From Cyclobacteriaceae bacterium (GTDB taxonomy: Bacteria > Bacteroidota > Bacteroidia > Cytophagales > Cyclobacteriaceae), in NCBI GenBank assembly GCA_012033595.1, contig JAAUQL010000020.1:1-64000 (forward strand): 64,000 nt of DNA, read 5' to 3'. Below are positions 17,222-27,716 of this stretch, piece by piece. The number at the start of each line of letters is the position of its first letter. Positions within the stretch are counted from its first letter, which is position 1. The notes under the pieces were generated by a model. That model was not told the DNA's origin. It worked only from the letters and a program-made list of their open reading frames with translations, and made no database searches. The position numbers and the translations under genes were made by a program.

Positions 17222-18805
17222 TTACAATTCGGCCTTCCCACCAGGAAGAGATGCTTCCCAGGTCTGTAGGGATTGTTTCAATTCATTCAATTTTTCCGGC
17301 ATTTCACCAGCCAGGTCATGCATCTCGGTCAAATCGCTTGACAAATTGTAGAGTTCCCATCCTTCGCCGTTGGTGTTTACAATTTTCCAATCTCCCTGCC
17401 GAAACATCCTAAATCTGTCCTGGTAGCCGGAAACGATTTGTGCAGGTGCCAGCCGTACTTTGCCCTGGAAAATAGGCAGCATCGATTGTCCATGGAGGGG
17501 CAGGCTTGCCCTATTTCGAATAGATGCAGGATATTCCAGTCCTGCCACGTCGAGTAGGGTAGGGAATATATCGACCAGATGAGCTGGTTGGTTGGTGATT
17601 TGACCAGGTTGAATGGCTTGCGGCCAGGAGGCGATAAAATGGGTGTGCGCACCTCCTTCATGACCAAATTGTTTGAAATAACGAAAAGGCGTGTTGCCCA
17701 TATTGGCCCATGCAGCACTCAGCGTTCTATATCCCTCTGCCACGCCCGGAGCAAAATCAAAATCCCGGTTGCTATCGTATGGGCACGAACCATTGTCAGA
17801 GAGGTACATCACCAATGTATTATCTAGCAAGTGCGTCGAATCCAGGTATGCAAGCACCCTTCCTATATTGTAGTCCATGCGGTGTACCATAGCGGCGAAA
17901 ACCGCCATCTCCAAATCCAATTCATTTTTTTCAGCATCGCTAAGCTCCTCCCAGGGCGAGTAAAGTGGTATTTTAGCTCTTCTCTCCAAGTCTCCATTTG
18001 GGTGCCCTCTAAATTTGTTGATATTTGAAGTAGCCTCGCTTAGGGCGAATTTCTGATCAAGTATGCCCAGTTCAATCATTTTTTCATAGCGTTTTTGTCT
18101 CAGTTTGTCCCATCCAACCCGATACTTTCCTTTAAATTTTTCGATATCTTCTGTTCTGGCTTGCAAAGGATAATGCGCCGCACCATAGGGTAAGTATAGA
18201 AAGAAGGGAGCCTGAGCGTTTTGTCTTTCTTTTAGCTTGTCGAGGGCAAAGTCAGTGAAAGCGTCTGTTTTGTAAAACTGTTTTCCATGATGATACAAGT
18301 CGCGGGCATGTAATTCTTCGCCATTAAGTATAAATGGACGTTCGAAGGTGCTATCCGGCGGAATGAGAAATTCGTTAGCTCCCCAAAAGGTGTAGGACTG
18401 ATGAAATACATTGTGTGCATACGCCGATTTAGGCACCCATTTCATAAAGTGTTCTTTGCCGCTGTGTATGGTGTAGTAACCGTTTGCACGCAATACTTCT
18501 GCCATGGAAATGGAGCGGTCATCGCCAGTATAATGTCCTGTGAGCATTACAGACCGGGTGGTTTCGCACTTTGACATATTATAAAATTGCCTAAAGCGAA
18601 TGCCCTCCCTGGCCAGTCTATCCAGGTTTGGTGTGGGTATCTCACCCCCAAAGCATGCGAGATCCGAAAACCCAATATCATCGCCCATTATCAGCACAAT
18701 GTTTGGTTTGTCTAATGTTTGTGCTGGTTGTTGCCTGGGGTTACATCCAGAAGCCAGGTACGCCAGGGCTATAAAAAGCAAATGGTAAAACATGCTGGAA
18801 ATCAT
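17222..18805 (-). CDS. Sulfatase family lipoprotein with atypical active-site motif
   Basis: 527 residues; the lipobox LASGC places Cys21 as lipid anchor (M5 is an alternative start). The alkaline-phosphatase-like core has 'NIVLIMGDDIGFSDLACFGG' with metal ligands Asp42-Asp43, and 'HGKEHFMKW' and 'YLPYGAAHYPLQ' downstream. The place of the formylglycine motif is C80-E-T-T-R84 followed by SVMLTG. Canonical type I sulfatases have C-x-(P/A)-S/T-R, so Thr at the Pro/Ala position is unusual and maturation should be tested. Bacteroidota sulfatases desulfate algal or host glycans. The neighbour downstream in its transcription direction is the GH3 gene (convergent); upstream is the FtsX-type permease. 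No sulfatase-maturase is in view. Confidence 0.9.
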   Translation of the reverse strand: MISSMFYHLLFIALAYLASGCNPRQQPAQTLDKPNIVLIMGDDIGFSDLACFGGEIPTPNLDRLAREGIRFRQFYNMSKCETTRSVMLTGHYTGDDRSISMAEVLRANGYYTIHSGKEHFMKWVPKSAYAHNVFHQSYTFWGANEFLIPPDSTFERPFILNGEELHARDLYHHGKQFYKTDAFTDFALDKLKERQNAQAPFFLYLPYGAAHYPLQARTEDIEKFKGKYRVGWDKLRQKRYEKMIELGILDQKFALSEATSNINKFRGHPNGDLERRAKIPLYSPWEELSDAEKNELDLEMAVFAAMVHRMDYNIGRVLAYLDSTHLLDNTLVMYLSDNGSCPYDSNRDFDFAPGVAEGYRTLSAAWANMGNTPFRYFKQFGHEGGAHTHFIASWPQAIQPGQITNQPAHLVDIFPTLLDVAGLEYPASIRNRASLPLHGQSMLPIFQGKVRLAPAQIVSGYQDRFRMFRQGDWKIVNTNGEGWELYNLSSDLTEMHDLAGEMPEKLNELKQSLQTWEASLPGGKAEL

Positions 18806-18918
18806 AGCTTGGGAGTCTAAAACCCGTAAAATGATACAAAATTCAGCCTAAATCTAAGCTGAATTTTGCAATTGTAACAATATTGAAATTGAAATTTTAA
18901 TTTGTCACGAACTGCTGT

Positions 18919-21327
18919 TTATTCATATCTAAGGGTATCTGCCGGGTTGAGCTGGGAGGCCTTTACCGACTGTATGCTCACGGTAACCAGGGCAATAAAA
19001 AGCGCCAGGGTGCCACTGAACAAGAATATCCACAGCGTTAGATCTATCCGGTACACAAAATTATCAAGCCACGCAGAAATCAAATAATAAGCCGGGTATA
19101 GAGAAATGATATAGGCAATGAAAATGTATTTGATAAATTCGGTATTGATCAGTTTTACGATATTAAACGAACTGGCTCCCATCACTTTGCGAATGCCTAT
19201 TTCCTTGGTTCTTTGTTCGGCGGTATAGGCCGCCAGACCAAACAGCCCAAGACAGGATATAATAATTGCCAGACTGGTAAATATGGAGAAAACCAAGCCC
19301 ACCCGCTGCTCGGTGCGATAGAGTTCGTCAAAACGTTCATTAAGGAAATTGTACTCAAAGGGTTCATTGGGGGCCACACTCTTCCATATTCGTTCTATCA
19401 GTTTTACTGCCTCGCGATCATCAGCATGGGTATATCGTATGGTCATGTCATTGCCAAAATTGCCCAGGCGAATCATAATGGGTCTTATATTGTCGCGCAA
19501 TGATTCAAAGTTATAATCTTTCAACACTCCAATGACGGTGATTTCTACAGGTTTGTCGCCATCGAACGACAGCAGTTTCTCGCCAATGGGTTCTTTCCAA
19601 TCCATCTCTCTGACGATGGCTTCGTTCACCAACATGGCCGTGGAGTCTGATGGGAAGTCCCTGGAAAAATTTCGCCCGGCCACAAGTTCAAAACCCATGA
19701 CATCAAACTGGTCATGATCGGCATAATAAACGCCAATAATATGGTCTTCAGCCGCTTCGGGTTTTCTGAAAATCGTGGTATTGTTCACGCCCGGAATCAC
19801 ACTATTGGAATAACTGGCCGCAGTTATATTGCTTTCATTGAGCAAGGCGTCTTTAAAGGCCTTGCGATTGGTGTCAAGTCGATCTGAATTGGATACCACC
19901 AGCACTTTATCCTTATTGAAACCGAGGTTTTTGTTTTGCGTGTATTGAAGCTGTTGATAAACTACCGCGGTGCAGATGATCAGCAAGATAGAAATGGCAA
20001 ACTGCACCACCACCAGACCGCCCCGCACCAGGCCACTCCTGGTGCCTTTGGTGGTCGATCCTTTGAACACATCGGTGATTTTGAATCTGGTAAGATAGAA
20101 GGCCGGATAACTGCCAGCCAACAGGCCAATTAGTATGCCTACCCCAAGGGTGCCGGCAACCATGGTGGGCTCCAGCAGTTGATCCAGGGTGAACAGCTTG
20201 CCGGAAACGGTGTTGAATTGCGGCAAGAGCAAAACAACCAAACCAGCAGCCAATATCACGGCAATGATGCTAAAGACCATGGATTCGAGCAGAAATTGAA
20301 ATACCAGTTGGTGTTTTAAAGACCCGAGGGTTTTGCGCATGCCCACTTCCCGGGCTCGTCCCGAGGATCTGGCGGTGGATAAGTTCATGAAATTGATCGC
20401 GGCTATCATAAGGATAAAAAGCCCAATGGCGCCAAGAATATACACATAGGTGACATCACCGGGTGGTTCGAGCTCACCCTGCAGATGTGAGTGCAAATGG
20501 ATGTCCTTAACAGGGATCACCGAATAACCATAGGCGCCATCTTGTTTGATAAATTGCTCCAGCGATATGCCCATAAATTGTTGGATTTGAGGACCGACAT
20601 ATTTGGGGATTATCGAGCTGTTGAGTGTGTGCATAACCTGATCGATGTCGGCTCCCTCCCCAAGCATAAAGTAGGTATTCAGACTGTTGCTGAGCCATTG
20701 GTCAGACTTGCCAAAATCATTAGAAGAAAATGATATCAGATAGTTGAATTTAAAGTGTGAATTTTGGGGTGGGTCTGCTACCACTCCGGTCACTTTCATG
20801 GCCTTGTTATCGTTGCTAAATGTGATAATCCGCCCCAGTCTTTCTTCATTACCAAAAAATTTCTGTGCAATGCTTTCGGTAATTACCATGGAGTTTGGTT
20901 CCTGCAGTGCTGTGGAAGCATCTCCTTGTAACAGTTCGAAAGAAAAAAATTTAAAAAAATTGGAGTCGGTATGGAATATTTTGTCATCTGTGAAGGCTTT
21001 GTCTTCATACTTTACCACTACATCGTTCCATTCCCACAGACGGATCGATTGTGTTACACCCGGGATTTCATCCGTAATGACGGCGGCCATAGGAGGTGGA
21101 GTACTAACAACCTGCACTTCTTGTCCTGCGAGCCTGCCGTTGAGGCCCAGGCGGTACATTTGGTCTATTTGGGCATGAAAGCGGTCATAGCTCAGCTCAT
21201 CATTGATATACAACATGATGAAAAGCGTAGCTGCAATACCAACTGAAAGCCCCAGGATATTAATGACGGAGTAGAACTTTTGTTTAAGGAGGTTGCGTAT
21301 GGCAATACGTAAATAGTTTTGGAACAT
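18919..21327 (-). CDS. ABC transporter permease, FtsX/MacB type (double repeat)
   Basis: 802 residues with the Bacteroidota two-module architecture. TM1 lies at about 21-41, followed by a MacB-type periplasmic domain, three TM helices near 285-420 ('NLSTARSSGRAREVGMRKTLGSLKHQLVFQFL'), a second anchor and periplasmic domain, and a C-terminal FtsX unit with 'EIGIRKVMGAS'. These proteins move lipids, peptides or lipoprotein-like cargo or transmit mechanical signals with a separate ATPase; neither an ATPase nor an adaptor is adjacent here. A second full-length paralogue is at 42972-45392. Substrate unknown. Confidence 0.9.
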   Translation of the reverse strand: MFQNYLRIAIRNLLKQKFYSVINILGLSVGIAATLFIMLYINDELSYDRFHAQIDQMYRLGLNGRLAGQEVQVVSTPPPMAAVITDEIPGVTQSIRLWEWNDVVVKYEDKAFTDDKIFHTDSNFFKFFSFELLQGDASTALQEPNSMVITESIAQKFFGNEERLGRIITFSNDNKAMKVTGVVADPPQNSHFKFNYLISFSSNDFGKSDQWLSNSLNTYFMLGEGADIDQVMHTLNSSIIPKYVGPQIQQFMGISLEQFIKQDGAYGYSVIPVKDIHLHSHLQGELEPPGDVTYVYILGAIGLFILMIAAINFMNLSTARSSGRAREVGMRKTLGSLKHQLVFQFLLESMVFSIIAVILAAGLVVLLLPQFNTVSGKLFTLDQLLEPTMVAGTLGVGILIGLLAGSYPAFYLTRFKITDVFKGSTTKGTRSGLVRGGLVVVQFAISILLIICTAVVYQQLQYTQNKNLGFNKDKVLVVSNSDRLDTNRKAFKDALLNESNITAASYSNSVIPGVNNTTIFRKPEAAEDHIIGVYYADHDQFDVMGFELVAGRNFSRDFPSDSTAMLVNEAIVREMDWKEPIGEKLLSFDGDKPVEITVIGVLKDYNFESLRDNIRPIMIRLGNFGNDMTIRYTHADDREAVKLIERIWKSVAPNEPFEYNFLNERFDELYRTEQRVGLVFSIFTSLAIIISCLGLFGLAAYTAEQRTKEIGIRKVMGASSFNIVKLINTEFIKYIFIAYIISLYPAYYLISAWLDNFVYRIDLTLWIFLFSGTLALFIALVTVSIQSVKASQLNPADTLRYE

Positions 21328-21671
21328 GTGTCAAGTTGTTTTGATGATTAGATGGGAATTTCGGGCAATTGGTTGCGCATAGCGCCATTTTTCGAGTCAA
21401 TATTTACACTGCCGGTAAATTATGTGTGTCAAAGGGCTGCGTGTATGGTCTGGGCAGGAGCGTGCACAGTCTGAGAACAAGCTCGAATGGCATCACTACA
21501 GACGGATAGCGACAGCCACAAAGCCATGCTGTACTGGCGCTTCCTGCAAAACTCTTGCAATCAATGTCCTTATCATCATGTTGAGCCAGGTTTTACAAAA
21601 TGATGGTGACAACTTGCCTGAGGATAGTTTTTGAGCTTTACAAAACAATAAATGGAATAAGATTATTTGCA
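21328..21671. other. Non-coding gap between permease and SulP genes
   Basis: 344 bases on the same-strand side of both neighbours. I find no gene, repeat or terminator hairpin of note. It must hold the permease promoter (upstream of 21327), which I cannot place with confidence. Confidence 0.45.
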
Positions 21672-23359
21672 CTATTCAAGAGCCTCCTGACGTGGTGTTT
21701 CAGTCTGATCGTTCAGAAGGGTTTTGGCACTGGCAATAGCGTTTGCTATATGGTCAAACACATATTCTTTATTGATCGTGTCGTAGAACCGGTTCGATTC
21801 AAATTCTTTTTGCAGGTGAATCCGCACCCCGGAAAGTATAATGACAATCCCCCTTTTTTTGAAATTTTGTATGATTTCCTTTAGTCGTTGAAAGCCCGTG
21901 GCATCGATAAATGGTACATAGCGCATCCGGAGAATGATCACCCTGGGCTTGACATGAAGCTCGCTGAGGGCATCCTGAAATTGTTTAGCCGCACCAAAAA
22001 ACAAGGGACCGTTGATCTCATAAAGCATAATTTTTCAGAATATCCTTCCAATTCATTCTGAAATAGCAGTTCATCGCCATCGCCTTCCAATGCAATGTTC
22101 TGAACCTGCAAAGATTCACTCATCCGCTTCATAAATAAGAAACTTGATAGCACTACACCAATCTCGATGGCAATGATCAGATCGAAAATCACACTCAGAA
22201 AAAATGTGGTCAGGAGTACGATCACATCCATACGGTTGCCTTTCAGTATCGATTTAAATTGTCTCCATTCGCTCATGTTGTAGGCTACTACCACCAGTAT
22301 TCCAGCAAGGCAACTTAGGGGTATCAATTTGGCATAGGATCCGAATACGAGCATAATCAAGAGCAACACCAGGGCGTGAACGATGCCTGAAATGGGTGTA
22401 CGCCCGCCGTTTTTGATGTTGGTGGCTGTACGGGCAATGGCTCCTGTAGCGGGAATGCCACCAAATAACGATGAAAGGATATTGGCACCGCCCTGGGCTA
22501 CCAGTTCCATGTTCGACCGGTGTTTTCCACCAATCATTCCATCTGCCACCACTGCAGAGAGCAGCGATTCTATACCCCCCAGTATGGCTATGGCAAAAGC
22601 TGGCTGGATCAGAGATTTTATAGTTTCGTACTCGATATGGGGCAGAGCAGGCAGGCTAAGCTTGCCTGGAATTTCGCCAAAATTGCTTTCGATGGTATCG
22701 ACAGGAAGATGGAAATAGCTGACAGCCAGGGTGCTAAGCACTATGGCCACGATGGAACCGGGTATTTTGGAGGTGACTTTGTTGAAGTGGAAGGTGATGA
22801 CGATGGTAAACAGAGCTATGGCCAATGCATAAACGTTTACCTGGCTAAAATTATGGAAATAGACGCTCCATTTATCAATAAAACCGGCTGGTAGTTGTTC
22901 GATTTCGAGTCCAAGCACATCTTTGATCTGTGACGAAAATATAATGAGAGCTATGCCACTGGTAAAACCCACTACCAGCGGATAGGGCACAAATTTTAGA
23001 TAATTTCCGAAGCGGGCCAGCCCCATGCCTATGATGATAAAACCGGCCATAAAGGTGGCAATGGTCAATCCGCCCACTCCATATTGCTGCACTATGCCAT
23101 AGACTATCACGATAAAAGCTCCGGTAGGTCCGCCAATTTGTACTCTGCTGCCACCGAAAACAGAAATTACCAGTCCGGCGATGATGGCGGTAACCAGCCC
23201 TTTTTCGGGCGATACCCCGGAGGCTATGGCAAATGCAATGGCAAGCGGCAAAGCTACAATACCGACAATAATGCCCGACAACAGATCCTGTGTTAATTGC
23301 TGCCGGGATATCCCTTCACTCAACAGGGTGAAAAATTTTGGTCTGAATTCCTTTCTCAT
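21672..23359 (-). CDS. SulP-family anion transporter with STAS domain (frameshifted)
   Basis: Two frames together give 562 residues, normal for bacterial SulP. The membrane part (23359 to about 22040) has about 12 helices, starting '[16 protein letters not shown]' with '[24 protein letters not shown]', the 'GPTGAFIV' segment and '[15 protein letters not shown]'. The STAS part (from about 22028) reads '[18 protein letters not shown] ... DATGFQRL'. One added A in the coding-strand A5 run (22031-22035) gives '[15 protein letters not shown]', the usual junction. Without it the STAS domain loses its first strand. SulP proteins import sulfate, bicarbonate or other anions; which one cannot be told. 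A sequencing indel is more likely than a real split. Confidence 0.82.
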
Positions 23360-23732
23360 GGCTAAAAAATCAAATGCCTTTGATAAAAATGATGCTGGAA
23401 TAGATTATGCTTGAGGCGATAAAATATGGCTGCAAATGTATGTTCATCGCCATAATGCACACGCATACGCTATAAATGAGCAGCTCAGGAAGCATTTTTG
23501 GGCAGTTACCATGCCGCCGGCCGCCAAAGACCTGCTGCCAAAACCATTCCCCGGCACCAAAGCACCTGTTCGAACATTACTAATTAATAAGCACGCATTA
23601 TCGCGAAGCGTCAAAGTTAAAATATAATTGACCAGAAATATATTTTTCCTAAATCAAAATATAATAGTGGAATAAATCGAGCACCACCTTGAGTTGTGGC
23701 AGGCTCGGAATGGGTGTGCTGTTGAACTATAT
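23360..23732. other. Non-coding gap upstream of SulP
   Basis: 373 bases, including the promoter region of the minus-strand SulP gene. A 63-codon plus-strand frame (23436-23627) has no family features and is not called. No repeat or RNA structure stands out. Confidence 0.45.
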
Positions 23733-24395
23733 TTAGAGCTCCTTTATCCTTATATTCCTAAAGCGGACTACATCGCCATGACCCAAAAATCCAATATGAC
23801 CTGCTTCGTTTTTCAGGCCAGGGTGGGGCTTTCCGTCTAGTGTGCCGTTTTTGCTGGCCTCGGCAATGTTTCCCTCCAGGATAGTTTCTCCATTCAGGAT
23901 TACCGTAATCCGGTCACCTTGTGCGATCACTTCTTCTTCGTTCCATTCGCCAACAGGCTTTAAGTATCCCTTTTTGGCGGGTATTACGCCATACACCGAT
24001 CCATGAAACTGGTAGTCGTGCAGGTCTTTGTATTTTTCGGCGGTGTTGTCAAGAATTTGTATTTCCATACCCTCATACGCAGCATCACCTTTGAGCGGCG
24101 CGCGAATTCCCAGACCGTTGTTTCCACCTGGGGTAAGTTGGAATTCGAATTTGAAACTAAAATCACCAAATTCTTTTTCGGTCATCAGGTTGCCACCTCC
24201 ACCTTTTTCGGGATATATGACAATAATTCCCTCTTCTACCACATAGTCGGTTTTGTTGCCTGTCCAACCATCCAGATCCAAGCCATTAAAAAGTAATTGA
24301 TAGCCTTCCTTTTTCTCTGTTTCACTAAGTTGGTTTTGGGCGGATGCAAGAGAAAACATTTGCGCAAGCAAAATAAAAATTGGAATGATTTTCAT
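23733..24395 (-). CDS. DUF1080 (3-keto-disaccharide hydrolase-like) secreted protein
   Basis: 220 residues with a signal peptide (MKIIPIFILLAQMFSLASA). The DUF1080 fold is a lectin-like jelly roll: 'GYQLLFNGLDLDGWTG', 'NLMTEKEFGDFSFKFEFQL', 'NNGLGIRAPLKGDAAYEGMEIQILDN', 'GSVYGVIPAKKGYLKPVGEWNE' and 'HIGFLGHGDVVRFRNIRIKEL' are all family landmarks. Some members hydrolyse 3-keto-glycosides in sugar-oxidation pathways of Bacteroidota. The TIM-barrel protein at 35631 belongs to a family often found with such proteins but is not adjacent. Secreted or periplasmic. Substrate inferred from family only. Confidence 0.9.
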   Translation of the reverse strand: MKIIPIFILLAQMFSLASAQNQLSETEKKEGYQLLFNGLDLDGWTGNKTDYVVEEGIIVIYPEKGGGGNLMTEKEFGDFSFKFEFQLTPGGNNGLGIRAPLKGDAAYEGMEIQILDNTAEKYKDLHDYQFHGSVYGVIPAKKGYLKPVGEWNEEEVIAQGDRITVILNGETILEGNIAEASKNGTLDGKPHPGLKNEAGHIGFLGHGDVVRFRNIRIKEL

Positions 24396-24570
24396 ATGGA
24401 AAATTTTTTTATTGTTGAATTATTAACGAGCCTGAATATCAGAAAAAAAATCTTTCTCTGTATTAAAAAAATGCACTATTTTCCGGATAAATGATGTCGC
24501 TGACACTGCCTGGAGAAAGTAAAAAGCTTGAGGTTTTACCCGGTGACTACCATCCCTGAGTATGGTTTAC

Positions 24571-25251
24571 TTATTTTGGGAAGGCTCCATCTACTTCGCG
24601 ATATTGAGTCGACATTTCAAGAGAAGCAATCTGAGATGAGGCACCTTCATTTTTTAAACTCAACATTGGGGTAGCATCCGGTAATTGCAGGTAGAGTCCC
24701 ACATTGTCAATCTTGATTTTTTGGGAAGTTTTGCCCAGGTTGAACGCCAGGAAAAGAAAAGGTTCATTGTAATCGTTGCAAAAAGTAAAGGGCCCGTACA
24801 GTTCGACACCTGGTCTAAGGAGTAATTTTTCTTCGATTAGCGCCGTGACACCATTGTCTATGGAAACTGATATCAGGCAGGCTTTTTTCACGCTTGCGCT
24901 AAAGGTAAGACTATAGTGTTCTTGCACAGGTAAATCGACCGCGGTGAATAGTTTAAGGTCTTGAAGCTCCTTTCCCTGATTGCTGCTGACGACTATAGCA
25001 CTGCTATTTCCGGCAATGGGAGCAATGGAATCAGCAAGAAAAACCCCCATGCCACCATTGTATTTACCCAGGATCCACTGACGTGTATTTTCCTCAAAAC
25101 CAAAATTTTGTATCAGATTGTGTCTGTCAAATTCAACCCTATTGTCTCGATGAACCCTATGGGCTTCAGACTGTAGCGAATCAGGATGGAAGGTCTTTGC
25201 AGAAGCAATGGTGGACAGTAGTAAAAAATAAAAAAGGATTCCGGTTTTCAT
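24571..25251 (-). CDS. Secreted protein with CBM4/9-like carbohydrate-binding domain
   Basis: 226 residues from the ATG at 25251, giving the signal MKTGILFYFLLLSTIASA; the longer frame to 25284 would bury the signal. The mature part begins 'NLIQNFGFEENTRQWILGKYNGG', the usual opening of CBM_4_9 jelly rolls ('N-x-x-F-E-x-x-x-x-x-W'), and ends with 'KIKIDNVGLYL', the matching 'IDNVxL' strand. The rest has no catalytic features. The gene is transcribed alone, 175 bases upstream of the DUF1080 gene on the same strand, and could act with it on glycans. Domain call moderate. Confidence 0.7.
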   Translation of the reverse strand: MKTGILFYFLLLSTIASAKTFHPDSLQSEAHRVHRDNRVEFDRHNLIQNFGFEENTRQWILGKYNGGMGVFLADSIAPIAGNSSAIVVSSNQGKELQDLKLFTAVDLPVQEHYSLTFSASVKKACLISVSIDNGVTALIEEKLLLRPGVELYGPFTFCNDYNEPFLFLAFNLGKTSQKIKIDNVGLYLQLPDATPMLSLKNEGASSQIASLEMSTQYREVDGAFPK

Positions 25252-25522
25252 AGGTGATGTCAGATTTGGTTGGTGTCCATCCAAAACGCGTGCCGGATTT
25301 TTATATCATTAACTTTTAAGCTGCCTTGCCTGTTCCAGTTCGATTTGTGCCGGTAATTTCGACAACAAATTATTTTTTTTATTTTCAATACACTCAATGC
25401 CTGTTTGACGATTTAAAATGCCCGGGATATCATCAAATATTCTTGATTCCAAAATGATGTGTACGAATCATGTCCTCCCTGGCTGCCTTTACATGTTTCT
25501 GATTTCTGCCAGGCAATACGTC

Positions 25523-26250
25523 CTACTGTTGACCCAATGCCTTTTTAATGGCCAATTCGCATTGTTCAGTAATTTCTTCGGCTGTTTTCCCTTCTCGTGC
25601 TATAGGTTCCAGTACGGTATAGGTCAGCGTCAGGCCAATGCCCATAGGAAAGCGCTGTAGCAGGTAGTTATTGTCTACCGCAAAAGGTATAATGGCTGCA
25701 GTAGGAGCCGTTTTAAGCAGGGTGCCCAGGCCGCCAACCTTAAAGGTCTTCACCTTTCCGTCTTTACTTCGTGTCCCTTCCGGGAATATACAGGCACTAT
25801 AGTTGTTTTCTTCGATATGGCTCCCCAGTTTGATGATTTCCTTGATGGCCTGTCCTTTGTTGGCTCGATCTATCAGCGCCGATCCGCCTTTTCTTAGATT
25901 GTACGAAATGCTGGGAATGCCTTTGCCGAGTTCTATTTTGGAAATGAATTTCGGGTAATGTTTGCGAAAACCCCAAACCACCGGTGGGATATCATACTGG
26001 CTTTGATGATTGGAAACAATGATCAAAGGTTGGTTTTGGGGGATTTTATCAAAACCCACAAAGCGAATTCGCGAACCCAATAGGTGCAATGACCTGATGA
26101 GCAGAAAATTAAGTGCCTCTACCGATTTTTTTGGGCTTCATATCCCCATATTTTCCAACAAATTACCTGTATAGGATGAAAAACGGTGATCAATATAAAA
26201 AACACCATCAGGTACAGGAGCGAAAGTAAATAGGCAAGGGCTTTTTTCAT
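25523..26250 (-). CDS. plsC: 1-acyl-sn-glycerol-3-phosphate acyltransferase (frameshifted)
   Basis: Two frames combine into 242 residues. The first (ATG 26250) encodes MKKALAYLLSLLYLMVFF and 'HPIQVICWKIWGYEAQK', the usual N-terminal membrane hairpin. The second has the acyltransferase core: 'NHQSQYD' (NHx4D), 'KIELGKGIPS', 'FPEGTRSKDG' and a long C-terminal segment. Adding one A in the coding-strand A7 run (26126-26132) joins them as 'EAQKKSVEALNFLLIRSLHLLG', a natural helix. PlsC adds the second acyl chain in phospholipid synthesis. The core is complete, so the break is either a sequencing indel or a recent mutation. Single-gene unit on the minus strand. Confidence 0.88.
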
Positions 26251-26455
26251 ATAGTTGGCAAAAGTGGACAAAAAAATATTTGCGCAAAGAAAAATTTCAG
26301 GCCTGTACCGAGGCATACCTGGCGCTTTAGCATGTTTTTTTCACCGGCATCTGTCACCGCTATATTAATTTAATGTAAAGCAATTTTAATTTTTAGTAGC
26401 ATTGGCGTTATTTACGCTTAGTATCAAAGCTAAAACTTTTCTAATCCTCAATTGT

Positions 26456-27712
26456 ATGCCTTTCAGATACCTAAGTCTTAATTTGCTTGCGATCATGTTG
26501 TTCTTTAGTCTTGCGGGTTGCTCCAAAGACGATTCAGAGGAACCCGTTGACCAGTCAGCACCAGAAACCATTTTCATAAATGAGATCAATTCTACCGGCG
26601 ATCCGGACTGGTTAGAATTGTACAACTACGGCGAAGAGACCGTTGATATAGAGGGTTTTATTATTTTCGATAAAGTAGAAAGCAAGTATGTGCTTCCGTC
26701 CGGGCATCAAATTAAAAGCGGTGAATTCCTGATCTTGTACTGCGACGACCAGGGTGCAGGTCTCAATTTGCCTTTTAAGCTGACCTCCGAAGGTGAAAGC
26801 ATCACTTTACAAAGACCCGACGGCAAAATGATAGATCATGTGGTTTTTCCTGCCATGCAAAACAGCCAGACCTATGCGCGCTTTCCTGACGGCAGCACCA
26901 CCTGGAAAATGACCGGTTTTGCCACCAAAAACGCAAGCAATGGCACCGGTCCCATCGCCTCTTTCACATCCAAAAGTCACTCACCACAACTACCCATGGT
27001 AGGCGAAGACATCACCTTTAGTGTCGAGGTATCTGATCCGTCGAATGTAGCAAACGTACAGCTTTACCATGCAGTGGACAACGCGGGTTTTACCATGGTG
27101 AATATGACCAGTGGCGATTCGAAGAACTACAGCGCAAAGGTAAGTGCCCTCACCAGCGATGGCGATTTGCTATATTATTTTAAACTGACAGATAAGGATG
27201 GGAGCGAGGTATTGCTGCCCGAAAAGGGCAATGAAAATCCATATGACCTCACCATCACTTCAGGCGAGGTGCCAAGCTTGGTCATCAACGAGGTGATGGC
27301 AAGTAACTCAGGCACGTTGGCCGACCCGGACGGCACAGACGAATATGACGACTGGATAGAAATATACAATGCGGGCTCCACCGCTGTAGACATGGCCAGG
27401 TTTTATTTCAGCGACTCTGAAAACCCCTTTGACGACCGCATACAGCGAGATGCACCAGACAAAACCACCATTGCACCAGGGGGACATCTGCTATTTTGGG
27501 CAGATAGTGACACAGAACAAGGACCTAATCACCTCAAGTTTAAATTGAGCGTTGATGGCGAAGTGCTGAGTTTGTATTATAAAGACGGGAGACTAATTGA
27601 CAAACATGTCTTTGGCCAACAAAGTACCGATGTATCCGAAGGCAGGTCAACGGATGGCGCTGCTACCTGGATCAAATTCACCACACCGACACCTGGTAGC
27701 GCAAACAAATAG
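26456..27712 (+). CDS. Lipoprotein with two lamin-tail domains
   Basis: 418 residues from ATG 26456; the frame to 26402 adds no signal. The signal MPFRYLSLNLLAIMLFFSLAGC gives a lipid-anchored Cys. The first lamin-tail domain (LTD, about 40-140) has 'IFINEINSTGDPDWLELYNYGEETVDIEGF', and the second (about 285-400) has 'LVINEVMASN ... DWIEIYNAGSTAVDMARF'. Between them is an Ig-like segment (about 150-270). LTD repeats in bacterial surface proteins are thought to act in adhesion or in anchoring nucleases and other enzymes; here no catalytic module accompanies them. Four bases downstream follows a small protein gene. Confidence 0.85.
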   Translation: MPFRYLSLNLLAIMLFFSLAGCSKDDSEEPVDQSAPETIFINEINSTGDPDWLELYNYGEETVDIEGFIIFDKVESKYVLPSGHQIKSGEFLILYCDDQGAGLNLPFKLTSEGESITLQRPDGKMIDHVVFPAMQNSQTYARFPDGSTTWKMTGFATKNASNGTGPIASFTSKSHSPQLPMVGEDITFSVEVSDPSNVANVQLYHAVDNAGFTMVNMTSGDSKNYSAKVSALTSDGDLLYYFKLTDKDGSEVLLPEKGNENPYDLTITSGEVPSLVINEVMASNSGTLADPDGTDEYDDWIEIYNAGSTAVDMARFYFSDSENPFDDRIQRDAPDKTTIAPGGHLLFWADSDTEQGPNHLKFKLSVDGEVLSLYYKDGRLIDKHVFGQQSTDVSEGRSTDGAATWIKFTTPTPGSANK

Positions 27713-27716
27713 TTTG

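Noticed and set aside
22383-22718. 111-codon plus-strand frame opposite SulP.
   Set aside because: Shadow of the transporter gene on the other strand with no independent features.
23436-23627. 63-codon plus-strand frame upstream of SulP.
   Set aside because: No initiation logic or composition typical of a gene; lies in the SulP promoter region.
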